Source: an uncultured Chloroflexota bacterium
Lineage (GTDB): Bacteria; Chloroflexota; Anaerolineae; Aggregatilineales; Phototrophicaceae
Assembly (NCBI GenBank): GCA_937988705.1
Contig: CALKIA010000620.1
Coordinates: 1-40,345, forward strand
Length of the DNA: 40,345 nt
Reading direction: 5' to 3'
The position numbers and the translations under genes are program-made. The notes under the pieces were generated by a model that worked only from the letters and a program-made list of their open reading frames with translations, was not told where the DNA came from and searched no databases. Positions within the stretch are counted from its first letter, which is position 1, and each line of letters opens with the position of its first letter. This document shows, piece by piece, positions 24,589-32,536 of the stretch.

Positions 24589-25767
24589 TCATCCAGCTTG
24601 CCAGTCAACGCCACCACTACGCCACTTGTACCGCGCATCCCAGACGAATCCGGCGTTGGCGTACACTTGCACCTCATGGTTGAAATCCCACGAGAACATG
24701 GAGCAGTGCACATAGACAATCGGTGATCGCGCAGCCACGGGTTGAAATCAGAGAGGGGCTGCGGCGCGCCGTTCTGCCACAGGTAGAGTTCGCCGGGATT
24801 AGCCGGATTCGCCTGCCCATAAGCGACCTTGCCGCCCACGGCGGGACTGTATTCGAACGTGACGCTGTTCCCGCCGACGATGCGCTCATAGGCGCCATCG
24901 GGCGTGATGCGGTACAGGTTCGTCGCGCCCTGCTCGGTCAGCAGGAAGTAGACGTACTCGTCCCCCGCCGCCCACTTCATAGTGATATTCGCCAGCCCTT
25001 TGCGCTGATCCGCGACGGCGTAATTGCCGACTTCCTCGTCGATCTCCACGCCGAGCTTGCGCGCCGTGCCTGACGCGACATCGGCAATGTGGGACTGCCA
25101 GAAATTGCGGCGGTTGACGGGCAGGTTGTGCCCCGCGAACGCAATGGAGCGATCGTCGTCTCCCCATACCGGACTGAGCGCTGATCCCTGCCAGTCAGGC
25201 AGGAGCAGGCGCAGCGGGCCGCCGGGATAATCGAGGATGAAGATCTGCCTATAGCCGAGCGGGATGTTTTGTTCACGGGATGTTCCGACGAACGCGAGCT
25301 TATCGCCTGATTGACTCCACTTGGGAGTCGCATAGTCGCATTCGCTGTGGGTGATCTGGACGACGTCACCAGTGTCGAGTTCGAGTGTCCTGATCTGGGT
25401 GAAGCGGTCGTGTACCCAGCCGCTGCCATCCTGCTTGTAGCGCCGACCATCGGGCGACCAGTCTGTGCCCGTGAACGCGTCCCCGTCGACCGGGTAAAGT
25501 GCGCGTGCCGTCTTCCGACCACACGCGCACCGAGTTCACGCCGCCTTCGCTGTAGCTGTAGGCGAGTTGAGCACCATCGCGGCTCCACGCCAGCGCGCTG
25601 GCGGTGCTCGCGCCGGAAGTCAAACTCTGCACCGCCGCCGATGCCAGATCGCGCAGGTACACATGGGGCGTGTAACCATTCGTCTCGACGTGCGGGTGGC
25701 GGAGGGTGTAGGCGACGTGCCGGCCATCGGGTGCTAGCGCGATTTCGTCCAACCAGCGAAACTGCAT
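24589..25767 (-). pseudogene. Broken S9-family serine peptidase (acylaminoacyl-peptidase type)
   Basis: The remnant begins like S9 peptidases (SEDLMQFRWLDEIALAPDGR) and continues as the beta-propeller (SALAWSRDGAQLAYSYSEGG). Near 25500 the reading frame shifts and resumes as YPVDGDAFTGTDWSPDGR through WSQSGDKLAFVG and SPVWGDDDRSIAFAGHN to GELYLWQNG. Near 24720 the sequence jumps and shifts again into a hydrolase-domain piece, VYVHCSMFSWDFNHEVQVYA, then NAGFVWDAR, and stops. The end of the propeller, the nucleophile Ser (GxSxGG) and the Asp/His of the triad are absent. It therefore cannot be active. At least one frameshift, one internal deletion and a 3' truncation are needed to explain it. 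Confidence 0.85.
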
Positions 25768-25848
25768 CAGGTCTTCGGAAATCAGGCCGTGCCGACGGTC
25801 AGAAAACTTAAGTGATCCGGCAGCGGTTGCTCCACTTTCACCCCCGTC

Positions 25849-26856
25849 TCAGGTCATCTTGGGAATCAGGTTGTCGACAGTTTGTTCGATGACGCCGAAG
25901 AAGCAGCACCACTGCCCTTCCAGCACCGACGGACGCGACCGCAGCCCGAAGATCACACCTTCGCGCGGCGCCTTCACTTCGCCGATCACATCGCCGTACA
26001 GGTCATAGATCTGTCCGATGATCGTCCCGGCGGGGATATTCGTCTCGAACGGCAGTTCCGGGTTGCCCACGAACATGCCCGTCGCGGGCGCGAGCAGCGC
26101 GATCTGGAAGCCCATGCGCCATGCCGGTGCGTACTGCGCCGGGCCGTCGATCATGCCGTAGTGCCGCATAACGTTGAGATAGCCCGCCGCCAGATCATCG
26201 GCGATCACGTGGAAATCGTTCGTGAGCGTGCGACAGTTACCGCCCAGTTCGACGGTCACGCCACCTTTGCCCAACGCGCCGATCTGTGAACTGGGGTTGC
26301 CACCGCCGGTGCCGCTGCGAAACACCAGCGTCCAGTTCGGCCCCATCGCCGCCGCGAGTTCGAGGCTCGCCGGGTTGTCCGACGCGAAGATCATGTGGGC
26401 GAGGTACGAATGCTCGCCGCCCGAATGGATGGCGATCTGCAAATCGCAGTGGTCTTTCATCGCCTGCCAGTGCGCGTAGGCGATGCGCTCGGTCGTGTAA
26501 CCATCCGCCTTACCGGGGTAAATGCGGTTCATGTCGTAGGAGAACGTATCCAGCGGATCGCCGCGTGTGCCCGCCGTGAACGCCTGCACGTTCATCGCCG
26601 GGACAGCCACCACCGTCCCGCGCAGCTTGTGTGGGTCAATTTGGGCAAGCGCCTTGAAAATCGAGAACGGGCCTTCGGGTTCGTCGCCGTGCGTTGCGCC
26701 GTTCAACCACAAAATCGGGCCATCCTCAATGCCCCGGTACACGATGATCGGCACTTCCCGCTGCCGCGTGTACATATCTTTGCCAATCGGGATGCCGCCC
26801 CGCTGCATCTCGCCCGGCATCACCGACACAGTTCCAATCGTCAATGGCGCTGCCAT
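25849..26856 (-). CDS. Succinylglutamate desuccinylase / aspartoacylase family zinc hydrolase
   Basis: The 335-residue protein starts with an AAGGGAG ribosome-binding site. Metal ligands of the AstE/ASPA (M14-like) family are visible: His and Glu in NGATHGDEPEG near 52-62 and His in LQIAIHSGGEHS near 139-150. A catalytic Glu is likely in GGVTVELGGNCR. A C-terminal beta domain (TGMFVGNPELPFETNIPAG, then IIGQIYDLYGDVIGEVKAP) is like that of ectoine- and amide-cleaving relatives. It removes an acyl or amide group from a small molecule; the substrate is unknown. It lies 27 bases after a truncated LDH2-type dehydrogenase gene and under the same GntR regulator, so it may be the survivor of a catabolic operon. 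Confidence 0.88.
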   Translation of the reverse strand: MAAPLTIGTVSVMPGEMQRGGIPIGKDMYTRQREVPIIVYRGIEDGPILWLNGATHGDEPEGPFSIFKALAQIDPHKLRGTVVAVPAMNVQAFTAGTRGDPLDTFSYDMNRIYPGKADGYTTERIAYAHWQAMKDHCDLQIAIHSGGEHSYLAHMIFASDNPASLELAAAMGPNWTLVFRSGTGGGNPSSQIGALGKGGVTVELGGNCRTLTNDFHVIADDLAAGYLNVMRHYGMIDGPAQYAPAWRMGFQIALLAPATGMFVGNPELPFETNIPAGTIIGQIYDLYGDVIGEVKAPREGVIFGLRSRPSVLEGQWCCFFGVIEQTVDNLIPKMT

Positions 26857-26883
26857 TCTCGTACACTCCCTTGTTGCTGCAAA

Positions 26884-27270
26884 TTAAAGTGGAAATTTGA
26901 CCTTGAGTTCACTTGCCAGCGCGCGCAGCCCTTCGACCGCCTCGCGTGAGAGCGGCACACCGTTCTGTTCACGCTGCTGCATCCGCTTGAATTCAACTTC
27001 GCCGGGCAAAATCACCGGACGAGCGGGATTAATCGGCGGCGCCCTTTTCACCTCGGCGATCAGCCCTTCCAGACGCATATCAACCTCTTCGCGCGGCATA
27101 AATGCGCCGGGATCGAGCGCCAGCATGACATGGCCCACATCGTGATTGTCCTCGTCCTGAAACACATTCAGGCCGAACAGTGATCCGGTCATGACACCCG
27201 CCAGCACATCCATAATCAGGCTCAAGCCGTAGCCTTTGTATTCGCCGATCGGCAGCAGCGGCCCATCCAT
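26884..27270 (-). pseudogene. C-terminal remnant of a malate/L-lactate (LDH2) family dehydrogenase
   Basis: The open frame of 128 codons matches only the last third of LDH2/MDG-type NAD(P)-dependent dehydrogenases (usually about 340 residues): PIGEYKGYGLSLIMDVLAGV, then HVMLALDPGAFM, then ARPVILPGEVEFKRMQQREQ. The active-site and most NAD-binding parts are missing. Only 54 bases separate it from the GntR gene, so the deletion removed the rest between them. An ATG at 27270 could start a short peptide but it is unlikely to be functional. Confidence 0.82.
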
Positions 27271-27324
27271 CTCAGGTAGGATCTCCTATTTCATTCCAGT
27301 GTCGGCTGTCGACGAGCTGATGCT

Positions 27325-28017
27325 TTATTCCTGCCAGTCTTCCGCAATCGCACCGCCGCTCAACCCGATGTGATGATGAATTAAACTTACGGCTTCCTCG
27401 ACATCCTTGCGTGCGATGACATCCACAATGCCGTAATGATTGCGCGCAATGGCATGCAGATCTCCCTTCTTGCGATTGCGGAGCGACATCACCTGCCGCA
27501 CCCGCAGCGACACCGTACTCCACAGGTTGAGGAGCAGGTCATTGCCGCTGGACGCGACCAGCGTGTCGTGAAAATGTCGGTCAAGCTGATTGACTTCACG
27601 CAGATCGACCGCCTCTGCCGCACTGAGCATGTCAGCGCAGATCGACCGTAGTTGTGCAACCACTTCCTGTGTGTTATCAGACAGGATCACATGCTTGATG
27701 GCGAAACCTTCCATAAGGCTGCGCACGCTGTACAACTCTTCGATATCCTTACGCGAAAGCTTTTTCACACTCGTCGCATGATAAGGGACAATCTCGACGA
27801 GACCTTCTGTACTCAAAATATTGATAGCTTCACGAAGTGGAGCGCGACTCACACCCAGCTGCGCTGCCAAATCAGCTTCAATCAGTAATTGTCCGGGTTT
27901 CAACTCGCCATTCACAATGGCCGAATGGAGCATGTCGAGGACATGGTCACGCAGCGGTCGATTGTGAATTTGAGTCAGCGACGGAGCGCTGGAACGATTT
28001 TTCTGCAATACAGTCAT
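27325..28017 (-). CDS. GntR-family regulator, FadR subfamily (FCD domain)
   Basis: The 230-residue protein has an N-terminal winged helix at about 20-85 (PLRDHVLDMLHSAIVNGELK, LAAQLGVSRAPLREAINILS, TEGLVEIVPYHATSVKKL). The C-terminal FCD ligand domain (EELYSVRSLMEGFAIKHV, NQLDRHFHDTLVASSGN, RNHYGIVDVIARKD, LIHHHIGLS) has the His and Asp residues that often bind a metal and a carboxylic acid. It probably controls its own gene and the downstream remnant operon. Its natural effector may be the carboxylic acid once handled by the lost dehydrogenase, which is inference. Confidence 0.93.
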   Translation of the reverse strand: MTVLQKNRSSAPSLTQIHNRPLRDHVLDMLHSAIVNGELKPGQLLIEADLAAQLGVSRAPLREAINILSTEGLVEIVPYHATSVKKLSRKDIEELYSVRSLMEGFAIKHVILSDNTQEVVAQLRSICADMLSAAEAVDLREVNQLDRHFHDTLVASSGNDLLLNLWSTVSLRVRQVMSLRNRKKGDLHAIARNHYGIVDVIARKDVEEAVSLIHHHIGLSGGAIAEDWQE

Positions 28018-28042
28018 TCCTAAACTATAAGCAGTAATATTT

Positions 28043-28087
28043 TTGTCGACAATCGACCCTCGACCTTCGACTTATAATTTTAAGTCG
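28043..28087. promoter_or_regulatory. GntR operator region: TCGAC repeats and inverted repeat
   Basis: TCGAC occurs four times at exact 7-base spacing (28046, 28053, 28060, 28067), beginning in a TTGTCGACAA palindrome (28043-28052). The last unit leads into CGACTTA-6 bases-TAAGTCG (28068-28087), which straddles the -10 box. This is likely the binding platform of the GntR regulator. Confidence 0.65.
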
Positions 28088-28104
28088 CTCATTAGAGTTG
28101 TCAA
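28077..28104 (-). promoter_or_regulatory. Promoter of the GntR gene
   Basis: On the minus strand TTGACA (28099-28104) and TAAAAT (28077-28082) are 16 bases apart. The -10 box lies within the inverted repeat described at this site. The leader to the start codon is about 50 bases. Confidence 0.6.
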
Positions 28105-28352
28105 GTAATTAGGTCAGACGTGGATAATCCGCTTTTCACCTGATGCGCACGTGGAAGGCTTGGTCGTTTGGCGTGATTAACGACCTGCTCAAAACTGACC
28201 TACAAGATCGGTAAGGGGAGCATGCAACAAGCGGGAAGGACGCAAGGAAGAGACACGAGATTCGTGTTCGTCATTTGCGGCTGAGCGCAGAGGCATGTTT
28301 ACCGTTAGTCAGGCGACCAGCGGGCTCACGCCCTACGGCGCAAACGAATTGC

Positions 28353-28381
28353 TTTACAATCGACCGAAAAACTGTTATAGT
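28353..28381 (+). promoter_or_regulatory. Promoter upstream of small membrane-protein gene
   Basis: TTTACA (28353-28358) and TATAGT (28376-28381) are 17 bases apart. A leader of about 185 bases precedes the start codon at 28576 and holds no obvious structured element. The 28105-28352 stretch before it has no recognised feature. Confidence 0.55.
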
Positions 28382-28575
28382 AGTAATTACGACTGGTATT
28401 TCCCTAAAGATTTACCCGGCAACCTCCCATTTTTCACCACACTTCAGGTTTGATGATACTTGTTGAATCGCCGCGATAGTCTACGCAGCATTCAGGCATC
28501 TCTCGTTCATCAGACAACACCCTAGACGTTTTCGACCACTTAACGAGTCGTAACTGACTGGGGATATCCGCATCC

Positions 28576-28893
28576 ATGAACATCAATTGGAGACTTCCGA
28601 TCGCCATAGCCATCATCGTGATCATCAGCTTGTGGACGATCATGCTCCTCCGATCAACCGCCGTCACGGGCAGCGCAGCGGGCGCCAACCCGGCGATCAG
28701 CTCCACCGTCCTGAACATCACCTTGCTCGTCACAGCGGTGATCGCTAGCGGTCCGCTGCTCTACATCATTTCCAGCACGCGCGCCTACCTGAAAAGGACA
28801 GTGCCCAACGCCGATCAAGCACGCCCGGGAACTACCGCTGCGCCCATCATCGCCAAAGTTAAGAGTCACCCACTGCCGCCGCTCTGGCGCTAA
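28576..28893 (+). CDS. Small membrane protein of unknown function
   Basis: This 105-residue protein has two predicted transmembrane helices, about residues 6-26 (LPIAIAIIVIISLWTIMLL) and 46-68 (LNITLLVTAVIASGPLLYII), and a basic, proline-rich C-terminal tail. A GGGGATA sequence lies upstream of the ATG. A strong plus-strand promoter is found further upstream, and a second small gene follows 86 bases later. No family was recognised. That it is real is supported by the helices and promoter, not by homology. Confidence 0.55.
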   Translation: MNINWRLPIAIAIIVIISLWTIMLLRSTAVTGSAAGANPAISSTVLNITLLVTAVIASGPLLYIISSTRAYLKRTVPNADQARPGTTAAPIIAKVKSHPLPPLWR

Positions 28894-28979
28894 GGCGAGA
28901 AATCCAACCAACAACCGGGCAGTTCGTATACCCCGTGTCTCCTCTATCCGAAGCCATTTTTCAGGAAAGGTCCAACACC

Positions 28980-29339
28980 ATGTCTAAGACATCGAGATTC
29001 CGCCATCGCCGCGACCAAAGCGAACAACGAAAAGTCCGGGCGGCTGACCATCCAAAACCTGTAGCCCGCAGCAGCGACGCGGAGAAACCGCTGACAAATC
29101 CGCTCACCGCACCGCTCACTGCCGTTGATCCTGTCGAAGACTCGATCTTCGGTGGAGACTTCAGCTTAGCAGCTCCAAAAGCCGCCTACAGTGGGCTGGT
29201 CAAACTGTCACAGGGTGTGCGTGATGAACTGCATACGCGGAACAGCCCGCTGACAAAGCGATCAACTGTCCCGGCCATCAAACGCGATGAAAACCAAAAA
29301 CGGCTCCGGAACTCTTCCCAGCGAAAAGACGTTCGTTAG
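28980..29339 (+). CDS. Small basic, low-complexity protein of unknown function
   Basis: The protein is 119 residues from the ATG at 28980, preceded by GGAAAGG; a GTG-like start further up is less likely. It is rich in Arg, Lys, Ser and Pro with a TNPLTAPLTAV repeat-like stretch near 36-47 and no predicted membrane segment. It would be mostly disordered, possibly nucleic-acid binding because of its charge. It is probably co-transcribed with the small membrane protein before it. Confidence 0.5.
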   Translation: MSKTSRFRHRRDQSEQRKVRAADHPKPVARSSDAEKPLTNPLTAPLTAVDPVEDSIFGGDFSLAAPKAAYSGLVKLSQGVRDELHTRNSPLTKRSTVPAIKRDENQKRLRNSSQRKDVR

Positions 29340-29655
29340 CGCACCAGCATAGAGCGAACGCGTTATGCTCGGGCATGTATGAGTCGTTGACCCGGTGAAT
29401 CCGTCTAGCAGAGTATGAAGACAATGCAGGCGGCGGAATGCAGCACTAGAGTCCGCCACGCTCAGACAATCGGCGCTGCAGCCAGCAGGCCAACACGGTT
29501 AGGCGCTGTTGTCTGGGCGCCTGACCCTGAGGCGATCTGAAGTCGCTGCTGTTGGCGTGCTGACAGCAGCTCGATTATTTTGAGAGCTGGAATAAATCGG
29601 GAATATGAATCATTTTTCCCGGCTGCATGGCCAAATTGGCGCTGATACCCACATA
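29340..29655. other. Spacer without recognised features
   Basis: No supported gene or structured element was found. It may contain decayed downstream sequence of the truncated NTPase gene, since short open stretches on the minus strand have no recognisable protein family. Confidence 0.5.
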
Positions 29656-29766
29656 TCAAGACCCCACAACCCAGACGTTGCCCGTCACCTCTCGGCATAA
29701 CTGCAAGCAGGTGGTTGTTTTACCGCTGCCCGGATCACCCGTTAGGACAACAATGTGTCCCGACAT
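29656..29766 (-). pseudogene. N-terminal remnant of a P-loop NTPase
   Basis: From the ATG at 29766, with GGGA upstream, 36 codons read MSGHIVVLTG and then DPGSGKTTTCLQLC before a stop. This is a perfect Walker A motif with the helix that follows it, as in nucleoside-triphosphatases of the THEP1 kind, but nothing of the rest of the enzyme remains in frame. It begins 36 bases after the methyltransferase stop codon, so both were probably one operon. Confidence 0.65.
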
Positions 29767-29802
29767 ATGAGCTATTTCCCATCCCAAGCGCCGCCATTCG
29801 AA

Positions 29803-30636
29803 CTAACCGACTGTCCAGTAAATCAATGCGGAATACGTCTCACGGGGCCAAACATAGCCCCCATTCTGCGGAGTCAGCCGCCGGCGCAGCAGTTCCATCA
29901 AGTAAGCGTCATGTTCATCATTTGCGGCTAATCGGAAGTGCCGCTTCAAATGCAGCAGGGCATCATCCAGGCTGGGGCTGATTCGTGGTTCCCGCGTTCC
30001 CGTATTTTCCATGAGTACGTTCGGGAAAATTCCCATTTGCAGCAGGCAGTTATAGGCAATGATGGCATTGGGGCTATCGTGTGCATGTCCCCAAATGCGC
30101 TGTGACGCTTCTGCCATGAGTCCGTCAAGACGCGGCGCACGCAGCAGGAGAAAGCACATGCGTTTGGTCGAGGCGATCATCGGCTGAATAAAACCGGGAA
30201 AATCGGGGTAACCGTACAGCGCATGGGAGCACAGCGAAAAGTCATGGGGTTCGACCGCTGCGTCGGGCCACGCACCGTGAATCACGCTGACATTGGTGAT
30301 ATTCTGCTCGACAAGTTGCTGGCGCAGATAACCGAGCATCGCCGCCGACGGGTCAAGGGCGGTGACATGCGTGGCACGCTTTGCCATCATAATCGCCCAC
30401 ATCCCGGTACCTGCTCCAATATCGAGTACCGTTGCGGTGGAATCAAGCTGGGCGCAGACAAAATCACGGCTGGAATCGGGTTTGCTCCAGCGGGTTTTGA
30501 CCCGTTCGGAAAATTCATGCGCCCGATCTTCCCAGAGATCGCGCCGGATTCCTGTGTCGTTCGCTGTCTGCTGACCCCGATCACGGGTTTCGGCGAGTTC
30601 ACGCCACAGGAGACACCAGTCGGTTACGTGTTTCAT
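29803..30636 (-). CDS. Class I SAM-dependent methyltransferase
   Basis: The 277-residue protein has the SAM-binding motif I VLDIGAGTGMWAIMMA near 90-105, motif II acid in VTALDPSAAML near 114-124, and motif III region SVIHGAWPD near 141-149. GAGGA precedes the ATG. The first 60 residues and the C-terminal 100 residues, including DDALLHLKRHF, are family-specific helices that could bind the substrate, which is unknown. It lies between the C-terminal remnant of an ABC ATPase (overlapping its start) and a truncated NTPase. Confidence 0.85.
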   Translation of the reverse strand: MKHVTDWCLLWRELAETRDRGQQTANDTGIRRDLWEDRAHEFSERVKTRWSKPDSSRDFVCAQLDSTATVLDIGAGTGMWAIMMAKRATHVTALDPSAAMLGYLRQQLVEQNITNVSVIHGAWPDAAVEPHDFSLCSHALYGYPDFPGFIQPMIASTKRMCFLLLRAPRLDGLMAEASQRIWGHAHDSPNAIIAYNCLLQMGIFPNVLMENTGTREPRISPSLDDALLHLKRHFRLAANDEHDAYLMELLRRRLTPQNGGYVWPRETYSALIYWTVG

Positions 30637-30823
30637 TAAGTTTCAAATCCTCACTAGATCCATTGGACGCTTGCTGACCGTCCACCCGGCAGACACGCAC
30701 CAGAATACTACCGTAAGTTTTGCTCAGGTTTTCGGTGGTGACAATATCGTTCAAGCTGCCCGCGCGGAAAACACCCTCACACATCCGAACGAGATGCGTG
30801 GCGACGGCCTTAACTCGTTCCAT
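30599..30823 (-). pseudogene. C-terminal remnant of an ABC transporter ATPase (iron/cobalamin type)
   Basis: The 74-codon frame ends with GSLNDIVTTENLSKTYGSIL and then VRVCRVDG, which fits the C-terminal tail of FecE/BtuD-type ATPases (...eeVlteenL...vYG..v.V). Everything before it, including Walker A, signature and Walker B, is gone. It overlaps the methyltransferase start by 38 bases, which suggests an original coupled operon. Just upstream, in another frame at about 30820-30912, an unidentified fragment reads FSAEALVLADEIHPIIAEAL before a stop. Confidence 0.55.
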
Positions 30824-30988
30824 AAGCGGCCAGCGCTTCTGCGATGATCGGGTGGATCTCGTCGGCTAAGACCAAAGCTTCAGCTGAGAACGTGTCAATT
30901 GCTAGAACTATTCTGAACTCTAGACAGACTGTCTGACCCTGTGGCATACTGAGGATCTACCCGTTTCCAGTTGTTTAGGACAGCGCTC

Positions 30989-32164
30989 ATGATGTCGTCG
31001 TTGCTCGAAAAGCGAAAAGTCCCGCCCATGCTGCCGGCGGTCGCCCTACTGACTGGTACGCGCACCATCATGGACACGGGCGTTCGTATGATTTACCCGC
31101 TGCTGCCGGTTTTCGCGCGCGGGGTTCGCGTCGAAGTCAGCGCCATCGTGAGCGTCCTGGCCTTGATGCAGTTGCTCGGTCTGGTCGCGCCGTTCATTGG
31201 CCGGGTGTCTGAACAGCGTGGACGCAAGTTTACTATCCTTCTGGGTCTGCTCCTGTACGTGGCGGGCATGGTCAGTGTCTTCATTTTGCCTGATTTTACT
31301 GGGCTGGCACTTGCCCTGCTGTTCGGCGCACTGGGCAGAACGGCGCTCAGTCCGGCGATGCAGGCCTATATCGGCGATAAAGTGCCCTATCAGCGGCGCG
31401 GTTTGTATCTGGGCTTTGTCGAGCTTGCATGGTCGGGCGCGTTTTTATTCGGCGTCCCAGCGATGACCTGGCTGATTGCAAATTACAATTGGCAGGCTCC
31501 ATTTCTGGCGCTGGCGCTTCTCAGCGCGGTCAGCTTCGTGATTATCGGACTAAGGATTGAACCGGATGCGCCGGTCGTGCAGCATGTCGCGTTTCTTCCG
31601 GCACTCCGCGCTGCCATCAGCAGTCCGATGGCGCTTGCCGGCCTGTGCCTGGGCTTCAGCATCAGCGCCGCCAATCAGCTTGTCAGCGTCGTCTTTGGCA
31701 GCTGGATTGAAGCGTCTTTCGGCATTCAACTGGCAGCTCTAGCGGTGGCAGCGGCGGTCATCGGGCTGTCTGAACTCGGCGGCGAGGGCATCGTAACATT
31801 TTTCGCTGACAAGTTTGGCAAACGCCGCCTGGTGCTGCTCGGCGTGAGTGGCAACATTCTGGCGTGCCTCATCCTGCCGCTGACGGGGATGAATTTGAAT
31901 CTGGCGTTGGTCGGGCTGTTTTTCTTCTATCTGACGTTTGAACTGAGTGTGGTCGCCAGCATTCCGCTCGCAACCGAACTCAGCCCAGAGTCCCGCGCCA
32001 TGTATATGACCGTACTGATGACGGCAGTGACGCTCGGGCGGGCGCTGCTGACCCCCGTGGCTCCGGTGCTGTTTGCTTCCGGGTTGCTGGCGAACTGCCT
32101 GGTCGCCGCCGGACTAAACTTCATCGCTATCTTTGTGGTCTGGCGCTATATCACGGTGAAATAA
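30989..32164 (+). CDS. Major facilitator superfamily transporter
   Basis: The protein is 391 residues from the ATG at 30989, with AGGA 9 bases upstream; a TTG 6 codons earlier is possible. Twelve hydrophobic helices can be traced. The MFS loop 2-3 signature is GRVSEQRGRKFTILLG near 74-89, and a matching loop in the second half is FADKFGKRRLVLLG near 271-284. TRTIMDTGVRMIYPLLPVFA in helix 1 is like drug- or sugar-efflux members. The substrate cannot be named. Confidence 0.9.
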   Translation: MMSSLLEKRKVPPMLPAVALLTGTRTIMDTGVRMIYPLLPVFARGVRVEVSAIVSVLALMQLLGLVAPFIGRVSEQRGRKFTILLGLLLYVAGMVSVFILPDFTGLALALLFGALGRTALSPAMQAYIGDKVPYQRRGLYLGFVELAWSGAFLFGVPAMTWLIANYNWQAPFLALALLSAVSFVIIGLRIEPDAPVVQHVAFLPALRAAISSPMALAGLCLGFSISAANQLVSVVFGSWIEASFGIQLAALAVAAAVIGLSELGGEGIVTFFADKFGKRRLVLLGVSGNILACLILPLTGMNLNLALVGLFFFYLTFELSVVASIPLATELSPESRAMYMTVLMTAVTLGRALLTPVAPVLFASGLLANCLVAAGLNFIAIFVVWRYITVK

Positions 32165-32169
32165 GGACA

Positions 32170-32189
32170 GCAAAACTCTGATGTTTTGC
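32170..32189 (+). terminator. Weak hairpin after the MFS gene
   Basis: GCAAAAC, a 6-base loop and GTTTTGC form a 7-bp stem five bases after the stop codon. No T-run follows the stem. Confidence 0.4.
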
Positions 32190-32536
32190 ACCTGAGGCAC
32201 CGCGCCGGGTACTGCCCACGTAACTGGTGTTATACATCCTCTGGTTTCCCGCGGAAAGCGTTGCTGTGTCGGTACGGGTTCGCTTCACCGATCATTCAGA
32301 ATTGTTTAGACCGTACAGCCTACCTAAGCGCCATGAAGAGTGGCATAAGAGTCAATTCGCTGTATAGTGGAAGCACGCAGTCGCCAAAACACATATGAGA
32401 CGTATTCACCAGACACGGAATGCCTCTGTGTCTACAGCGCAGACAACGCACTTGCACGGAGAATGGCGTCGAAGGCAACCGATAGCGGCGGGTCTTTTGA
32501 TTCTGATTGTATCTTGAGATGTGAAGTGGTCTTGAT
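32190..32536. other. 347-base spacer without recognised genes
   Basis: No protein family, RNA gene or clear promoter pair was recognised before the cyclase-ATPase gene. It presumably carries that gene's promoter. Confidence 0.5.

Noticed and set aside
30922..30934. AGACAGACTGTCT palindrome upstream of the MFS gene as an operator
   Set aside because: Short, and no convincing -35/-10 pair is next to it; kept only as a weak possibility.
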